Assembly: GCA_030998015.1 (NCBI GenBank)
Contig: JARWMV010000246.1
Location: forward strand, 186,001-250,000
DNA length: 64,000 nucleotides
Reading direction: 5' to 3'
Source: Ceratorhiza oryzae-sativae
Lineage: Eukaryota; Basidiomycota; Agaricomycetes; Cantharellales; Ceratobasidiaceae
The notes beneath the pieces are model-generated. The model made no database searches. It saw only the letters and a list, made by a program, of their open reading frames with translations, and had not been told where the DNA came from. Numbering within the stretch: position 1 is the stretch's first letter; the number at the start of each line of letters is the position of its first letter. Shown here one piece after another: positions 36,724-49,153 of this stretch. The position numbers and the translations under genes were made by a program.

Positions 36724-38418
36724 GGCTTTTGTCTAGCGGGGCGGGTAGAGGGGGTTGGGGAATAAGGCGGCGAGAGGGAGAGGGGATGAAAATTTGAGAG
36801 AAGAACCGACACGAAGAGCTCGTTCGCTGGCGCCCGCGCCGTCTTATAGTATAGGCCCCATCGTTGTGGAACGAGGCGTTTGTAGGTCCGCGGCCGAGTT
36901 AATTTTGAGCAAGCCAGATCTTCAATACACGCATCGGTCAATTGCACAGATGAATCGGCCCGGACGTGGGCTCCGATTGGCCGGTTGAGCGTGGACATAC
37001 AAATCGAGTCGATAATCACGTCCATCGGATCGTTGAAGTAGTAAAATTTACATCTCACATGACGAGTTTCCTGAGCAGAGATGCTCCTGGTCAAAGTTCG
37101 AATTGCGTTTACGTCCAATTGAGGCCTCAGTTGACCATGTTGGTCCCGTGCTGAGTGAGAAGCGTTGTCTAGCCGGCAGCTCAGCCTGAAGATGAAGGTT
37201 TGACGGTTTCCTGTCGAATCATGAACCTATCCTCATATGTGCTCCTTAGGTCCTAGGCTTTACTCGATGGGGCGTGTGAAAAAATTCGGCCCGCTGAAGC
37301 CAATTCAAGTGGGGGGGGGGGCGAAGGTCTAGATCTCATAATGACCGGTAGTTATCAGGCCAATCGTGCTGACTGTTTTGCAGGTTCGTAGTATATTTCT
37401 CACCGAGAACGTACAACGTAGGTAAAGGTTGTGCAGTCAGCCGGCAGTCAGCCCCTCTATGCCATATGTGGTGCCAATAGAGTTTATCGAATGGGCCGAC
37501 CTTGGGCCAGTCGCCGTTAGCCCGCAGAGAGGGTGTTTCGCCAAATGACACTGGATGACGCACCATGTATGCGGGGGTGTTTGGCCGCAAGAAACACTCT
37601 ACCGGGACCGGTGCCTGTCTGTCTCGTAGATCAACCGAAAACCTGCTTTAACCAAAACAGCTTGTATCAGCTGCTATGGTGCCACATCAGAAAAAAGCTG
37701 ATCAGTCTAATGAATAAATACATGCGAAGAGAAGGTAGGCTGGGATGCGCTAGCGGTATGGCGCGGTCTGGGCCCCTGGATAGCAAACCTTGCTCAAGTG
37801 TTACAGGTTGTATTAGCTTGAGAACGCTCGCTTTGGTTGATCAGAAGCTTGCAGTATCCGCGCTCCGACATCGGGCGCGATTTCAAAGTCAGGATTAGCG
37901 ATTGATTGACACTGTGTACAAGAAAGTAAAACAAGATAGTGCAATTGCAGACGAAAACTTCTGCCGGTGTCCATGTGGTCCTGTTACTGCCTCAGACACT
38001 GGGCTGGTTTTTTTTTTAATACGGTGCTAGCACTCGGGTTGGGTCGACCGTAAGGCCCAGGCCGGGCGAACAGACTTGCCTGGTTAGTCCTATTTGGACT
38101 CCACGCTTCCTGCCCTCGACCACAACCTGCGGCGGCGACGACCAGCAGCTGGCCACCACCACACGTTCGTTGGAATAGACGATACCCCGGGCGCTACCTG
38201 CCGCTTGTGGTGTTGAACCTGAACTTACCGACCCCCCAGTTTCTGGACAGGACCCTGCCTCATCAGCTTCGGGCCTTGCGTCCCTAGACAGACTCGTCCC
38301 TGCAAATACTCATCTGTGCCCAACACGGCCAACTGCAACAGTCTGCTTGACGCGTCGCTCCGTTCGCGCCCGCCAGTGACGCACAGAGGCCCAAGAGCCC
38401 CTCTGCGTCGCCTTCAAC
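36724..38418. other. Divergent intergenic region
   Basis: About 1.7 kb between the MFS gene (minus) and the first HMG-box gene (plus). It contains a G run near 37311-37321 and a T run near 38009-38018. A few short open frames (up to 121 codons from 37533) have no recognisable features. No gene is supported. Confidence 0.45.
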
Positions 38419-40596
38419 ATGGCCACCGCCGGCCCACAGTTCGAGGCGCCCTCCATGGTGGACTTTGACGGGAAACACGCCGAGGTGGGTCTCCCTCAAT
38501 ATCAACGCCATATTCACTTTACCATTGTGACGCAGTTCCCTTCGCGAGACAGTCATACTCATCTCTTCTTGTCCTTCACGTCGCACGTACATCACAGCTC
38601 GAGATTACAGCGACTCATTCGTACACCCCCTTATTTGATATTCATCGGTCTCGCAACTCGCTCTGTTTAAACTTTGAATTGTCTGATATGGTGAACTTGG
38701 ACTAACCATGCCGCACTGTGATACAGTTGGTTCAAAAGCTCTCGGAAATATCCATGTCTATGCGGCAGTGTGCCGATATCGTCGATTCGTTCAATCAAAT
38801 CCTCAGCCACCTCTCGCTACGGCCAGTCCCCTTGGAGGTTGGCCTCCACCGTTACACTCCTGAATCCGGCCCTCGTAGACCAACATACCCACGGTCAGAG
38901 CGTGTTGAACCTCATACCGCCGCAGGCGAGGCAGAGGCAACTGGGGCGGCGCCAATGATATATGGGGCTGAGGCTCTTCGTCGGCCGTCGTACCCCCACG
39001 TTGGAGGCCCCATGCTTCCACCCGCGGTCCCGGCCTATCACCCATCCAGAATCCATCAAACTCGACCGTCGACTACCTCTCCGATCCACCCAACACCTGG
39101 ACCATCATCGTACCTGTTGCAGCGTACGGACAGCGCCACATCTACGACCGGGCCGACGGGATCGCACGAAACCGCCAGTCTTGGATCTCGGAGAGCCGAT
39201 GACCAGATCGCGGCCTCGGAGCGCGCACTTGTGTCCAAGTCCGGGAAACGCAAGCGGTCTTATCGAAGGGATCCGGCGAGGCCCGGCGATGAGAGCGACG
39301 GCGATGGAGGAGCGGGGGCCAGTCCACCAGAGGCCTCCGATCTCGCTTCTGAACCCGATGAGGGTGCTACTCGTCAGCCGAGACAACCTGCGTACGGTTC
39401 AGAGGGCAGCTCAGGGGCTTCGAGGATGTCATCGAAAGGACAGGCGGTAGCGGAAGGTGGGCGGGCGGAGGCCAGGCCGGTAGATCAACCCGGAGGGCCG
39501 AGCATCGTGGTATTCGCGTCAGGTGTTGGTACAGCTAGGCCGCGCGCACCATCGGCCAGAAGTCAAGCACAAGCGTCGTCCAGCAAAGTACGGAAGGAGA
39601 AGAAACCGAGGGATCCCAACGCACCCAAGCAACCACCCCCAGCCTATATCGTTTATCAGAATGAGATCAGAGAGGTATGCGTGACTGGCCTGGACCCGAG
39701 TGACTACCATTCAATTGCCGACTCTTCTATAGGCCATGCGAGCTCGGTTCCCAGGCCATTCGCCTACCGAACTCGTCAAAGAGATCGCTGCGACATGGAA
39801 GACGCTTCCTAATTCGGAACGCCAGGTGGGAGATCTTGGAGCGGACGAGTCGTGGTCACCGGTGCTGATAGTTTTGTAGCGGTACAAAGATCAGGCCAAT
39901 GTCGAAAAGGACCGATGGGTAGCGGAGCTTGCTGCATACCAAGCAACCTTGTCGACAAGCGACGAATCTCATCCCGCAAAGAGCTCTGAAGGGGCCTTTC
40001 TGCCTTCAACTGCTGTGAGCGACTCACCTCCAGCGTCCTCACCTCGCCAGTCGCCTCGAATGTCGGATGTGGAAGCCGAGCCACACGATATGCGTAGAGT
40101 AGCTTCCCAAGATGCCCCAAGCAGCTCGACGACGTATGGTTACGCCTACCAAGCACCCCTCCGATCTTCCTCGTCATTCCCCGGTCCTGGCAGCATAGCC
40201 GGAACAGGCAGTCCACGTCCCGGCGCTGAAGGCCCCCCCAGCTATCCCCCCAGAGTGGAGCGCCCTCATTCGCGGTTGGCGTCCTCGACGTTTGGGTCAT
40301 ATGGTCGAGTTTCGCCGCTCCATATACCGTCTCCAACCGGCCGGACCCATTTCACCGGGCTACAGCCGGATCCACGTGGTACGTCGACTCGCCTCCCTAG
40401 TTTCGACTCGTTGGGCCTGGGACATGGCTCCTTGCCACCGGCAAGAGAGCCATCTCCCAGGCCCTCGAGAGAACACGCAGCGGCAGGTGACGAGCCAGCG
40501 TCGAAGCGGCAGCGGACACGAGCGAACCCACCAGCTGGGGAGGGTGAAGGTGATAGCTTCAGCCACTTGACGTACGAGGAACGCAAGAGCGAGTAG
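38419..40596 (+). CDS. HMG-box protein A (long)
   Basis: Four exons: 38419-38484, 38727-39674, 39733-39825 and 39880-40596, 607 aa. After the 22-residue exon 1, an N-terminal helix reads LVQKLSEISMSMRQCADIVD. A long low-complexity Pro/Ser/Arg region with a possible nuclear signal (KSGKRKRSYRR) follows. A single HMG box comes next: KKPRDPNAPKQPPPAYIVYQ, then ARFPGHSPTELVKEIAATWK, then RYKDQANVEKDRWVAELAAY, split by two introns. A Ser/Pro-rich tail contains a second basic patch (ASKRQRTR). HMG boxes bend DNA or bind it structurally in the nucleus; with one box and long flanks it could be a regulator. Its neighbour at 41.2-42.2 kb shares both the N-terminal helix and the box. Confidence 0.88.
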
Positions 40597-41175
40597 GCTC
40601 TTTCAGCCCGTTAATCGATCCAGGGATGTTGTTGTGTTTATTCTTAGCAGAAGTATTGTCTCCGGGTCAATGCGGCCTCGCTTGGTGTCTCGAGGCATTT
40701 GTTTCTATTGTTCCAGTCTTCTTGACCGCATATCTTCAGAGGGGTACCCGACTAATCATGCATGATTTACTTTATTTGCCCCATGCACCTTGTGTATTTG
40801 TTCATACTTCGACCGGCACTCGCATTTGTATATTCACCTGTTTGGACTATGTTTCCCTTAATTTTTTGATATAGCAAAGTAGCGTATATTCATTTGGTTT
40901 AGTGTGATATTTACAAAGAAGATAAGCGCAATTGGCGGGTATTCGGGAAATCAATTGGATTGCTTCCGACTGCAAATTTCTCAAATTTCTTAATACGCAC
41001 GGACCTGATAAAATAAGGACCCCCTGGTTTACAACATCGATTGGTTGAAGTTTGAATCCCCTTGTTGACTTCCACCTCTCTCTTAACCCGTAAGTGCAAG
41101 CGCATAGTGCTCAGCCCACGCCAGGGATCGTTACTGACGCGCATCATCGTGTCTAGACCGCGCCTCCCATCAGCC
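40597..41175. other. Intergenic region between the HMG-box pair
   Basis: About 580 bp holding the 3' end of gene A and the promoter of gene B. A CT-rich stretch (cttccacctctctcttaac) precedes the second ATG. No gene seen. Confidence 0.45.
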
Positions 41176-42237
41176 ATGGCGGATCCATCACATGTCAAGG
41201 ACGCCCAGGCGGTAGGTCATGTTCCTCACGCCGTCACTGCCCCACCTCCACTTGATCCCGACCTCGCGTCCACCACATGCAATCGACTACCACCATGCCT
41301 GTTGATCATCATGCTGATCTCGTTTGTTGTTTCCCCAGCTCGTCAACAAACTTGCCGAAATTTCGTCAAACATGCGGCAAGCCGCAAACCTTGCTGACCA
41401 GTTTGCTCAGTCCATCGTCAAAATATTCCCGAACGAGTCTATCACGGTTCCACCGCCAACAGGCAAGTTTACCTACATCCGCCCTTTGCACACAACTCAT
41501 ATCCGGCGAATCTAGTGACGGGCAAGAAACGCGGTCGCGTACCCAAGGAAGGCAAGCGCGTCAAGGATGTGAACGCGCCCAAGCGCCCTCCGACTTCGTA
41601 CATCTTGTTCCAGAACGACATCCGCGAAGAGCTGAAGAAGGCAAATCCAGGTTTGCCATACAAAGGTTCGTTGGTATGGTTTCAAGCATATTCGTTCTGA
41701 TGCTCATCGCGTGCCTTAGAGCTCCTTGGCAAGGTCTCTGAAGCCTGGCAACAACTAAATGAGATAGAAAAGAAGAGATATCAGGACATGGCTGACCAGA
41801 GTATGGCTCAGTATAACCGTGCGGTGCTCGACTACAAGGGTGCCGCAAACGGGCACGCACCTGCTGTGAGTTCGTCTAAATCACCTAGTAGGCTCCTCCT
41901 GATTTGTTGGTTTGCAGGCTCCTGCTGCCATCGAGCCTACCCCAGAAGCGGAAGAGGAGGAAGAAGAGGAAGAGGAAGAAGAAGCTGAATCCGCCCCTCC
42001 GGTCAAGAAGCAAAAGAATGTGGTAAGGTTCCACAGTCGTGCTATTATCACCATTGGCTAACTCTGGTCAAGGTCTCACAGCCCGTAATCGAGTCATCCG
42101 ATGAAGAAGAATCCGAGGAAGAGTCGGAGCCTACCCCGCCAGCCCCAGCCCCAGCCCCGGCTCCGGTTACCAAAAAGCCCAAATCTAACTCGACCGCGGC
42201 ACCCGCCAGCAAGGAAAAGAAAAAGACTAGGAAATAA
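41176..42237 (+). CDS. HMG-box protein B (short, acidic tail)
   Basis: Six exons: 41176-41211, 41339-41462, 41516-41665, 41720-41865, 41918-42022 and 42073-42237. After a short exon 1 the N-terminal helix reads LVNKLAEISSNMRQAANLAD. The HMG box follows: VKDVNAPKRPPTSYILFQND, then ELLGKVSEAWQQLNEIEKKR and QDMADQSMAQYNRAVLDYKG. Then come an acidic run (EAEEEEEEEEEEEAE), a second acidic block (ESSDEEESEEESE), an Ala-Pro linker and a Lys-rich tail (KEKKKTRK). This resembles HMGB or Nhp6-type chromatin proteins with an added acidic tail. The intron at 41463-41515 begins GC (CAG|gcaagt); only this splice keeps the frame into VTGKKRGR. Confidence 0.88.
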
Positions 42238-43040
42238 CCGCCTTGCTTAGGAGCATTGTTCAACAGCCCAGCTGCAATTGGACTTGTGGTTATATATTCG
42301 TACTGTATTTCGGCGTGTCATTCTTTTTGGCCCATTTCATTGATCCTCTGTTTGTGTTTTTGGATTAACGTTCAACAGGCTATGATCTTGTTGCTTTGTG
42401 TTTGCGGTTTGACGCTATGCACTTGTGATTCCTATAATAATGCTATTGTCTGGGTTGCACCATCTGTGGTTAAGTGTATTATGATGTGATACCACGAACC
42501 AAGTGACACGTGATGTGTGCTGATGATGATGATGATGATCACATTTATAGCGCGTTACATAGCACAACGGTCAAAGCACGCGGGACCAGGGAGAAATAGA
42601 AGGAGAGCAGCTACAGAGGGGAAAAGAGCAAGGGGGACTATTACGTAGGGGGCACAAAAGTGCAAAGGCAGGGCGGGCAAGACAGAACCAGAGACAGAAA
42701 ACCGAACAAAAATGCATAATAGACTCAAGCCGTTAATATGAGATTCTGCAAAAACAAACCGCCCCTATTCCGTCACCATATCGTTTGGTGAGCACGTGAT
42801 GTGTGTGGAATAAGCGCCTGGCTGCTGTAATTTGCGCATACTTCTAGCAAAACGACATTTGGGCTGAGCTAAAGCGATTGGGGGGAAGGTTGGCCTGAAT
42901 CTCTGTAAGTAGAGTTTGGCGCGATGTGATGTGTATGCCTCATTTTTGTATGCTAGGTTAGTGCAATAGTCGACGGAGGGGGCTTCGCCTAGCTCAACTA
43001 CGTTCTCTCCTTTGGATCATCGTGACTTAATCTGCTTGTG
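42238..43040. other. Intergenic region with small GAT microsatellite
   Basis: About 800 bp. A short run of TGA/GAT triplets lies near 42519-42539. Purine-rich stretches follow to about 42700. No gene seen. Confidence 0.45.
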
Positions 43041-44449
43041 ATGTCTCGCTGTGCTCGTAATCTAGCTTCAGGGAGCAAGTTTAACCTACAATCTAACCGG
43101 GCCCTCGCCAATACCCTTGCACTCCAACGAAGATGTGCCTCCAGGGTACTACATCGAGCAAACCTCCGTCTATCGTTTCGGGGCGCCCATTTCCGCCTCC
43201 AGGAGTACTATCCTCTAACCCGGCCTCCAAAAACTTTGATGCAAAATTATGGGCTTCTTTACAACCTCCTCCGGCATCAGCGCTGTCCGCTCTCGCCGCT
43301 CGTCTGCGCATCTCATCGCCATTTCGCTCCCACTTCTCGCTCAAGCAGTAACACATCCGACGTTTATTGCTTTACATCAGCAGCATTATCCACACGAGCC
43401 TCCACCAGCGCATAACGGGCTCCTGGCGGCGTTGGGAAATTCGTTGATGGGACTATTTGCAACCGAATGGTTGGCTGCGACATACCCACATCTTCCAACG
43501 ATCCATTAAAAGCTGCGGTTAGCGCTTACGTTGGCCCTGCTTCTGCGTCTGCTGTAGCAAGGGAGTGGGGCGTGGTTCCTCTTGTACGGTGGCAGCGGAA
43601 GGTGCGCGTCAGCACGTTTCATTTGGAGCGCCTTGTTCAATTTGATGTGTTCTAGTCTGGTTCGAGTGTCACGGAGGGGGTCATGTACGATGACGCAATT
43701 GCGTCTGTCGCACGAGCGATTACCGGACTTGTCTACAATGCCGGTTGTATGGAAGATGCGAGGGAGTTTGTCCACGCCCATTTCTTGAGCCGGTGAGACC
43801 CTGGCTATCTCTATATCGCACAATATTCTAACAGAATGTATCAGCGAGTTTGATATACGCTCATTGCTCAAATTCGGGGACCCTAAATTAGCGTTGATTA
43901 ATACAGTCCAAAAATATCAGCGCGAATCTCCAGTGTCACGGTTAGCATATACTTTATCGATCAAAATTATTTGATCGACCTTTGAACATAGGCTGTTAGC
44001 GGAATCAGGGAGAGCAAGTAACTCACCGACTTTTATCGTCGGCGTATTTTCCGGCCCAGACAAACTTGGAGAAGGATTCGGCAGTTCTTTGAAGATGGCA
44101 GAGTTTAGGGTGCGATCGGCGTTTCACTAGATCTACGTTTCCCGAATATCCACTGATCTTCATATGGTTCTAGGCTGCAGAGGACGCCATGCATAGGCTG
44201 TATCTCACCCAACAGCCCTCGAGCGAGTTCAAGCTTCCTTCTGCCGCGTTTCCAAGTGTCAGAGATCCTTCAATTGCTGATGTGTTGGCTCGAGAAGAGG
44301 ATAGAGATGTACCGTTTAAACTGCTGGCGTTGTCTTCGGTCGAAGCTGGAGAATCGGTGCACGAACCTGGTCTGTTGGGTGATTCGGAGGCTCAATATGG
44401 AAGCGCTACCCGTTCGGGACGAATAGCCAGAGGCACGTCTTCTGCGTGA
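43041..44449 (+). CDS. MRPL3: Mitochondrial large-subunit ribosomal protein mL44 (RNase III-like fold), with frame breaks
   Basis: Family blocks: a basic presequence-like start ([13 protein letters not shown]), [96 protein letters not shown] and the dsRBD end [20 protein letters not shown] then [16 protein letters not shown]. mL44 is a non-catalytic RNase III-like protein of the mitochondrial ribosome. The later introns are normal. In the first exon the conserved frame changes three times without a good intron: before 43170 (phase 0 to 2), near 43305-43325 (2 to 1) and at 43501-43508 (1 to 0). Each needs one extra base. Because mL44 is normally essential, assembly error is more likely than a dead gene. 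Confidence 0.82.
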
Positions 44450-44738
44450 TTTTGTAACAGAATCCATAGCCAAAATGATTGAAGTTTCCCATATGAGTTA
44501 TGAATATATACTTTTAAAGTTACCTAGCGTTGCGGTGCTCGGAGTCTTGGTTTCTTTATTGGTTCGGTCTTTAGGGTCCAGCTGTACAAGTGAACGGGTC
44601 ACGCGCATTCGAGACTGCTCATTTGACAACCACGACCGTTTGTCTGACGCGCTCTTTGTTATTACCTCCGTTTGAGCTTCTAGCTGTACTCAAGAAGTAA
44701 TCGAAAGGGTTGGAAAGTGATACGCGTGTGTGGGCGAG

Positions 44739-46376
44739 ATGGCTCAACCACAATCGTTCATAGGGTAAGTCTGTTCCCCTGCACCCGCATCCGGCTGGGC
44801 GAAGGCGCGAAGCTAGCTTAGGACTGCCATGTGCTAACTAACTTGTGATAACAGGGCGCGTATATCGCTCACGTCCGTTGCGGATATTCGTTACAAAGGC
44901 ATCCTGATGGGCATTAATCATGTCGAGTCTACTATTCAGTTGTCTGACGGTGTGTTGGTTCTCCGCTGTCTGTGAAACGTGATAGGCTTGACATGTTTTT
45001 GTTCAATATATAGTCATTTCCATGGGCACCGAGTCGCGTCGTCCACCTGCCGAGTTTATTCCTCCGTCCGACACGTCCTATGGAACTGTCGTCTTTCGTG
45101 CAACAGAAGTCAAGGACCTCGCCATTGACCCAACTCCTCCGACAGCTGGATTATTTAGGGATCCAGCGGTCTTGGGGGTGAGTGAAAGTTGCTAGACATA
45201 TGTCATTTTAGCCTCATTCGGCTTGACGATGCAGGCTGGTCCTCAACCCCAGGGTCCATATGGAGGATATCCACCGCAACCGCCATACGGACAGATGCCA
45301 ATGGGGGGGCCGGGGCCCCCAAGCGGGCACCGCGGCATGAATGGGCCGCCGCCCCACGTCCCGGCCGGATACCCCCAACCTCCCCAACAGCATCAGCGGT
45401 TCATGAATGCGCAGGAGCAGCAGCATGCCCAAGCTCCTGTCGCTGCAGCCGCAGTTGGAAAATCGCCCGTGCCTCCCACCCAAGCTCCGGCACAAGCCGC
45501 CGTTCCCCAGACGACTGAAGCCCCAGCGACGCGATCCCAACAACCTGCTGCTCCTGGTGCGGCGCCTACTCACACAAGTGACCCTGTTCGGTCAGCGTCA
45601 GTCACTCTCGAAAAGGTTGAGCGTGCGATGGACGAACTTCGGGCGCAACCTGCCCCGGCGGCTAGTGCCGGCCCTGCGACACATTCTGGACGTGGAGGCC
45701 GTCGTGGAGGCCGCGGGGGAGGTGGAGGCGGCCAGTCTGCATCGGCTCGTGTACAAGTGCCTGATACCGAGTTCGACTTTGAAGCGATGAATGCCAAGTT
45801 TGACAAGGCCAGCTTGCGGCCCAACGAGTCCGAAAGCGATAGCGAGTCGGATAACAGTGAAGATCGTGCCCCAGATGAACCCGACAAGAAGGACAAGACT
45901 GGGAAATTTTATAATCCCCAACGTAGCTTCTTTGACGATATTTCGAGCGATTCGAATCTGAAGGATGGTGGTAACCCCAGAGGTATGCTGGTTATTATTT
46001 TCGTGAGGATACATTTATAAATTTATGTACAGGCCGTGCCCGTGGTCGCGGCGGAGCGTTGGGTAGACAACGCCGAGAAGAGGAGCGGAATAGGAACCTT
46101 AGCACATTTGGTGAGACCGGCGTTGGCGCTGGGCATAACGCTTTTGGGTACGGCGGATTCCCGGGAGGGTGAGTTGGACGCAGCTGGAGCTCGTGGATTG
46201 TCCTAAATGGTACCTTTCTCAGGCAAGGAGGCCCGGGGGGAGGACGTGGTCGTCGCCGCTGGGGAGGTGGGCGAGGCGGAGGGGGAGGCGGGGGTGGAAG
46301 GGCAAGTCGTATTCTTCTACCATGGCCGATTCTAACCCTCTGACGATAGGGCCGAGACGCTGCCCAGCGTGCTTGA
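44739..46376 (+). CDS. SCD6: LSM14/Scd6 translational repressor
   Basis: Exons begin at 44739, 44855, 45014, 45235, 46033 and 46223. The LSm14-type domain reads FIGARISLTSVADIRYKGIL, then INHVESTIQLSD and VISMGTESRR, then TSYGTVVFRATEVKDL. A Pro/Gly/Gln linker follows. Next are the DFDF motif (DTEFDFEAMNAKFDKAS), the FFD box (FYNPQRSFFDDISSDS), the TFG box (RREEERNRNLSTFGE) and an RGG-rich end. Members repress translation and promote decapping in P-bodies. The 3' end is uncertain: a GC-AG splice (46302|46350) would give a GRGRDAAQRA end at 46376; unspliced, the frame would stop near 46339. An alternative donor reaches a stop a little further on. Confidence 0.88.
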
Positions 46377-46734
46377 TGTTTTGAAACAACTGAAGGCCTT
46401 GGAGGAGTTCACAAAAATTCCTAATGTATATATAACATGGTCTGAGGATTATGTGATTATATAATCAACCACGTTACCTAGCGCCTGTTGCACACTTCAT
46501 CAACGGCAACTTGATCTCTCCCACCCCGTGGCCGGTTTAAGTTTATCACCCGATAGACCTTCCCGTTGTGTCGCTGGTCTGCCGAAGCCTCGGTCTCGCT
46601 GTGAGTGGTAACTCCTACAACCCACGTCATACTAAGCGCCCTTGGGCGCTATCCTGTGCTTCTTCATCTAAGTCCGCAACTGAGGGTCCGACTTCCAAGT
46701 TCGACACCATAAGAGGGTATAATTTGTGCCTGTA
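46377..46734. other. Intergenic region
   Basis: About 360 bp holding the LSM14 3' end (A/T-rich near 46425-46465) and the promoter of the methyltransferase gene. No RNA gene recognised. Confidence 0.4.
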
Positions 46735-48981
46735 ATGCCATCGGCCAGTGCGTATTCTGTACGCTCAATAAAAATCGTGGTATAATCTAACTTTTCTACC
46801 CAGTGGAATACGATGACTCCGACGCTGGTATGTTGAATAATCGCAATTACTACACGTCAAATTAAACATCAGCTGTTCTTAGGCTCGGTGATTGACATGT
46901 CCATTGGGCAGACGTCAGCTGCGTCGGTGTACTCGTTCTCCTCGTCGCGCGATGGTTCGGCCATGCTGCGAGAGGCCGAGGGTCGAATATTCAACTCCCA
47001 AAACGAGCTGTACTACCTCCCGGCTGGTCTGTGCATGATATTGGATTAGCAGCCTCTTCGGCACTGAGACGTTGTTTCAGATGAGCTCGAGTATTCACGG
47101 CTGGACAAGCAACACCTTGTGCACTTGCTTTCCAACGATGGGCTGGTTCACAAGGGTGCTATTGGGCATGTCCGAGCAGCGTTGGACCCGAATAACCTAA
47201 CTTCTGATGGGAGTCCAAGGAGGGTGCTAGACTTAGGTCGGTAGCTCGTACGCTTTGGCGACGTGTTGCTATTGGCTGATTCGATTCGGCAGGTTGTGGG
47301 GGCGGTAATTGGTATTTGCTCCCGAATGCTTTTTCAGGGCCTGCCTGACCGATGTCTGCGACCAGGGCCATATCTATGGCACTAGAATATCCACATGTAG
47401 AGGTTGTTGGAGTCGATTTGGCTCCGAACACAACCAGGTGAGAATATGTCCTTGTAGTCGCACCGCTTCTCCTGAAAACGTGATCTATGATGACAGACCA
47501 CCTCCTCCTAACTGTCGGTAAGCCGTTTTAGTTCTCCACGGTATCGTTTAGTACTGACGGCTTTTAAGGTTCGAATTTGACGATGTGAGTGTGCTTGTTT
47601 CAAGCTCGGACAAGTGTTAACGGGTACACAGTTCAATTTGGGCATGTCCCACTACCACGGGATGTTTGACGTAGTACATGCTCGGAGCAGTGCCAATGGA
47701 GTAAGCTTCATAAAATAATGACGCATATACGAGCGCTTGCTTAATAATCTAAAACCGTAGGTAACTGATTTCAAGTCCTTTGTCAATGACATGGGGCTTT
47801 GTCTGCGACCAGGTTTATAAACCGTGAACCTGTTAACTCAACCCAGAGCTGATTATGACGTTTTGTAGGCGGCGTAATACTAATAATAGAAGGCGACCTC
47901 CAATTGTGCTCTTACACAAGAGAACCTCAGGAGATTGCCTATGGTGATGGCGATCCGAACAAGAGCTGGATGGCAAGAATGCTATGGGGTAAGCTTTTCT
48001 ATCCTAGCATCCAGCGCCCCCTCACAGGTTCGACTATTCTAGAGGCATTTACCACGATGAAAGCCAGAGGATCCCATGTTGACGCTAATGTTAAATTGCA
48101 CGGCTGGCTGTGCGAGAACCCATTGTTTCAAGACCAGGATTGGGCAAAGATATTTTCACCAATCGGGCCTTGGGAGAGAGGTGCGCAGGTTTCAGTGTGC
48201 TAAAATCTCCGGCGTACTGAGTGTCTGCAGGCCGGACGGCGGCCGAGAGCAGGAAGCTGGAAACTATTGGGGAACTTATGCGTCAAAACTCGCTCGTGAG
48301 CCGCTCGAGTATGCTGTATTCGAACTCCAGTGACATGTAGTCTTGAAGGCATTTGTTCGAGCTTTGAAGCCACTTCTCTTGGCTGAAGGTTATTTCCCAG
48401 AAACGGTGGATCGGTTCATCGCTGGAACTGATAAAGGTATGTGTTTAGTTGGACCCAGTATTCACGCTGCTAACTTGGTTACGGATGTCAAGAGCTGGGC
48501 GAGCTCAGCGTGCATATGTATGTTCAGGTGAGAATGCATGCCTTCTCGACGTCTCTCACTCTCCACTAAGGCATAATCAAAGTGGCACTACGTTTGGGCT
48601 ACCCGGAAGCCCGATACAGACTCGACACTCCGGCCCCCTGATGAGCAGGTCGCCACCCTATCTGGCACCGGATCTGTTTCGGGGCCTTCCACCATTTCGG
48701 CCATGGGGTCGCCCCTCGCAGCGACCCCCCTGACTACTGCAGCGCAACCTATAGTTGGTTCGAGCGGCCAGCACCGCGGCATGTTCATAGTACCACCTTC
48801 GACTATGGGCTCATTATCGCAGCAGGAGAGGATGGCCGACGTGGGGATGTGGGCAGCAGCGAGCCACGAAGAGTCTTTAGGCAATGAGCCCAATTCTGGC
48901 AGCGAGAATGACTCCGACGAAGAATTTATGGATGCTAACAGTGACGGCGACACAGACATTGAGAGTGTCACTGATATCTAA
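46735..48981 (+). CDS. SAM-dependent methyltransferase (UMTA/LaeA-like)
   Basis: Many short exons. The proposed start is MPSA|MEYDDSDAG, with ATG at 46735 and a 56-nt intron. The sequence then reads SVIDMSIGQTSAASVYSFSS and NELYYLPADELEYSRLDKQH, the usual entry into fungal UMTA-type methyltransferases. SAM motif I is VLDLGCGGGNW, split by an intron, and the acidic residue after strand 2 is in VEVVGVDLAPNTT. Later come FDVVHARSS and GLCLRPGGVILIIEGD. The second half reads KLHGWLCENPLFQDQDW and PLLLAEGYFPETVDRFIAG. After the catalytic domain lies a Ser/Pro-rich tail of about 130 residues ending in an acidic SENDSDEEFMDANSDGDTD stretch. The substrate is unknown; no biosynthetic cluster surrounds it. 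Confidence 0.82.
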
Positions 48982-49153
48982 ACCATTTGTTTGACTTTGT
49001 TGATTGGATGGATACCCTCTTCATTTGAAATACAGCCACTACATTTTTTGTCCATACCCATCCTCGCCATCGTGCGACATCGTAAGCCCTTATCCTCATA
49101 CAGGATGGACATGGCCATTTAATAACACGAAGAAAAGATACTATTTTGCCAAC

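Noticed and set aside
41040..41060. Sequence resembling a tRNA T-arm (gaagtttgaatcccc)
   Set aside because: The matching D-arm, anticodon arm and acceptor stem are absent around it.
42519..42540. GAT/TGA microsatellite as a possible CRISPR or regulatory repeat
   Set aside because: Simple triplet repeat with no spacers; ordinary microsatellite. No CRISPR-like array occurs in this eukaryotic window.
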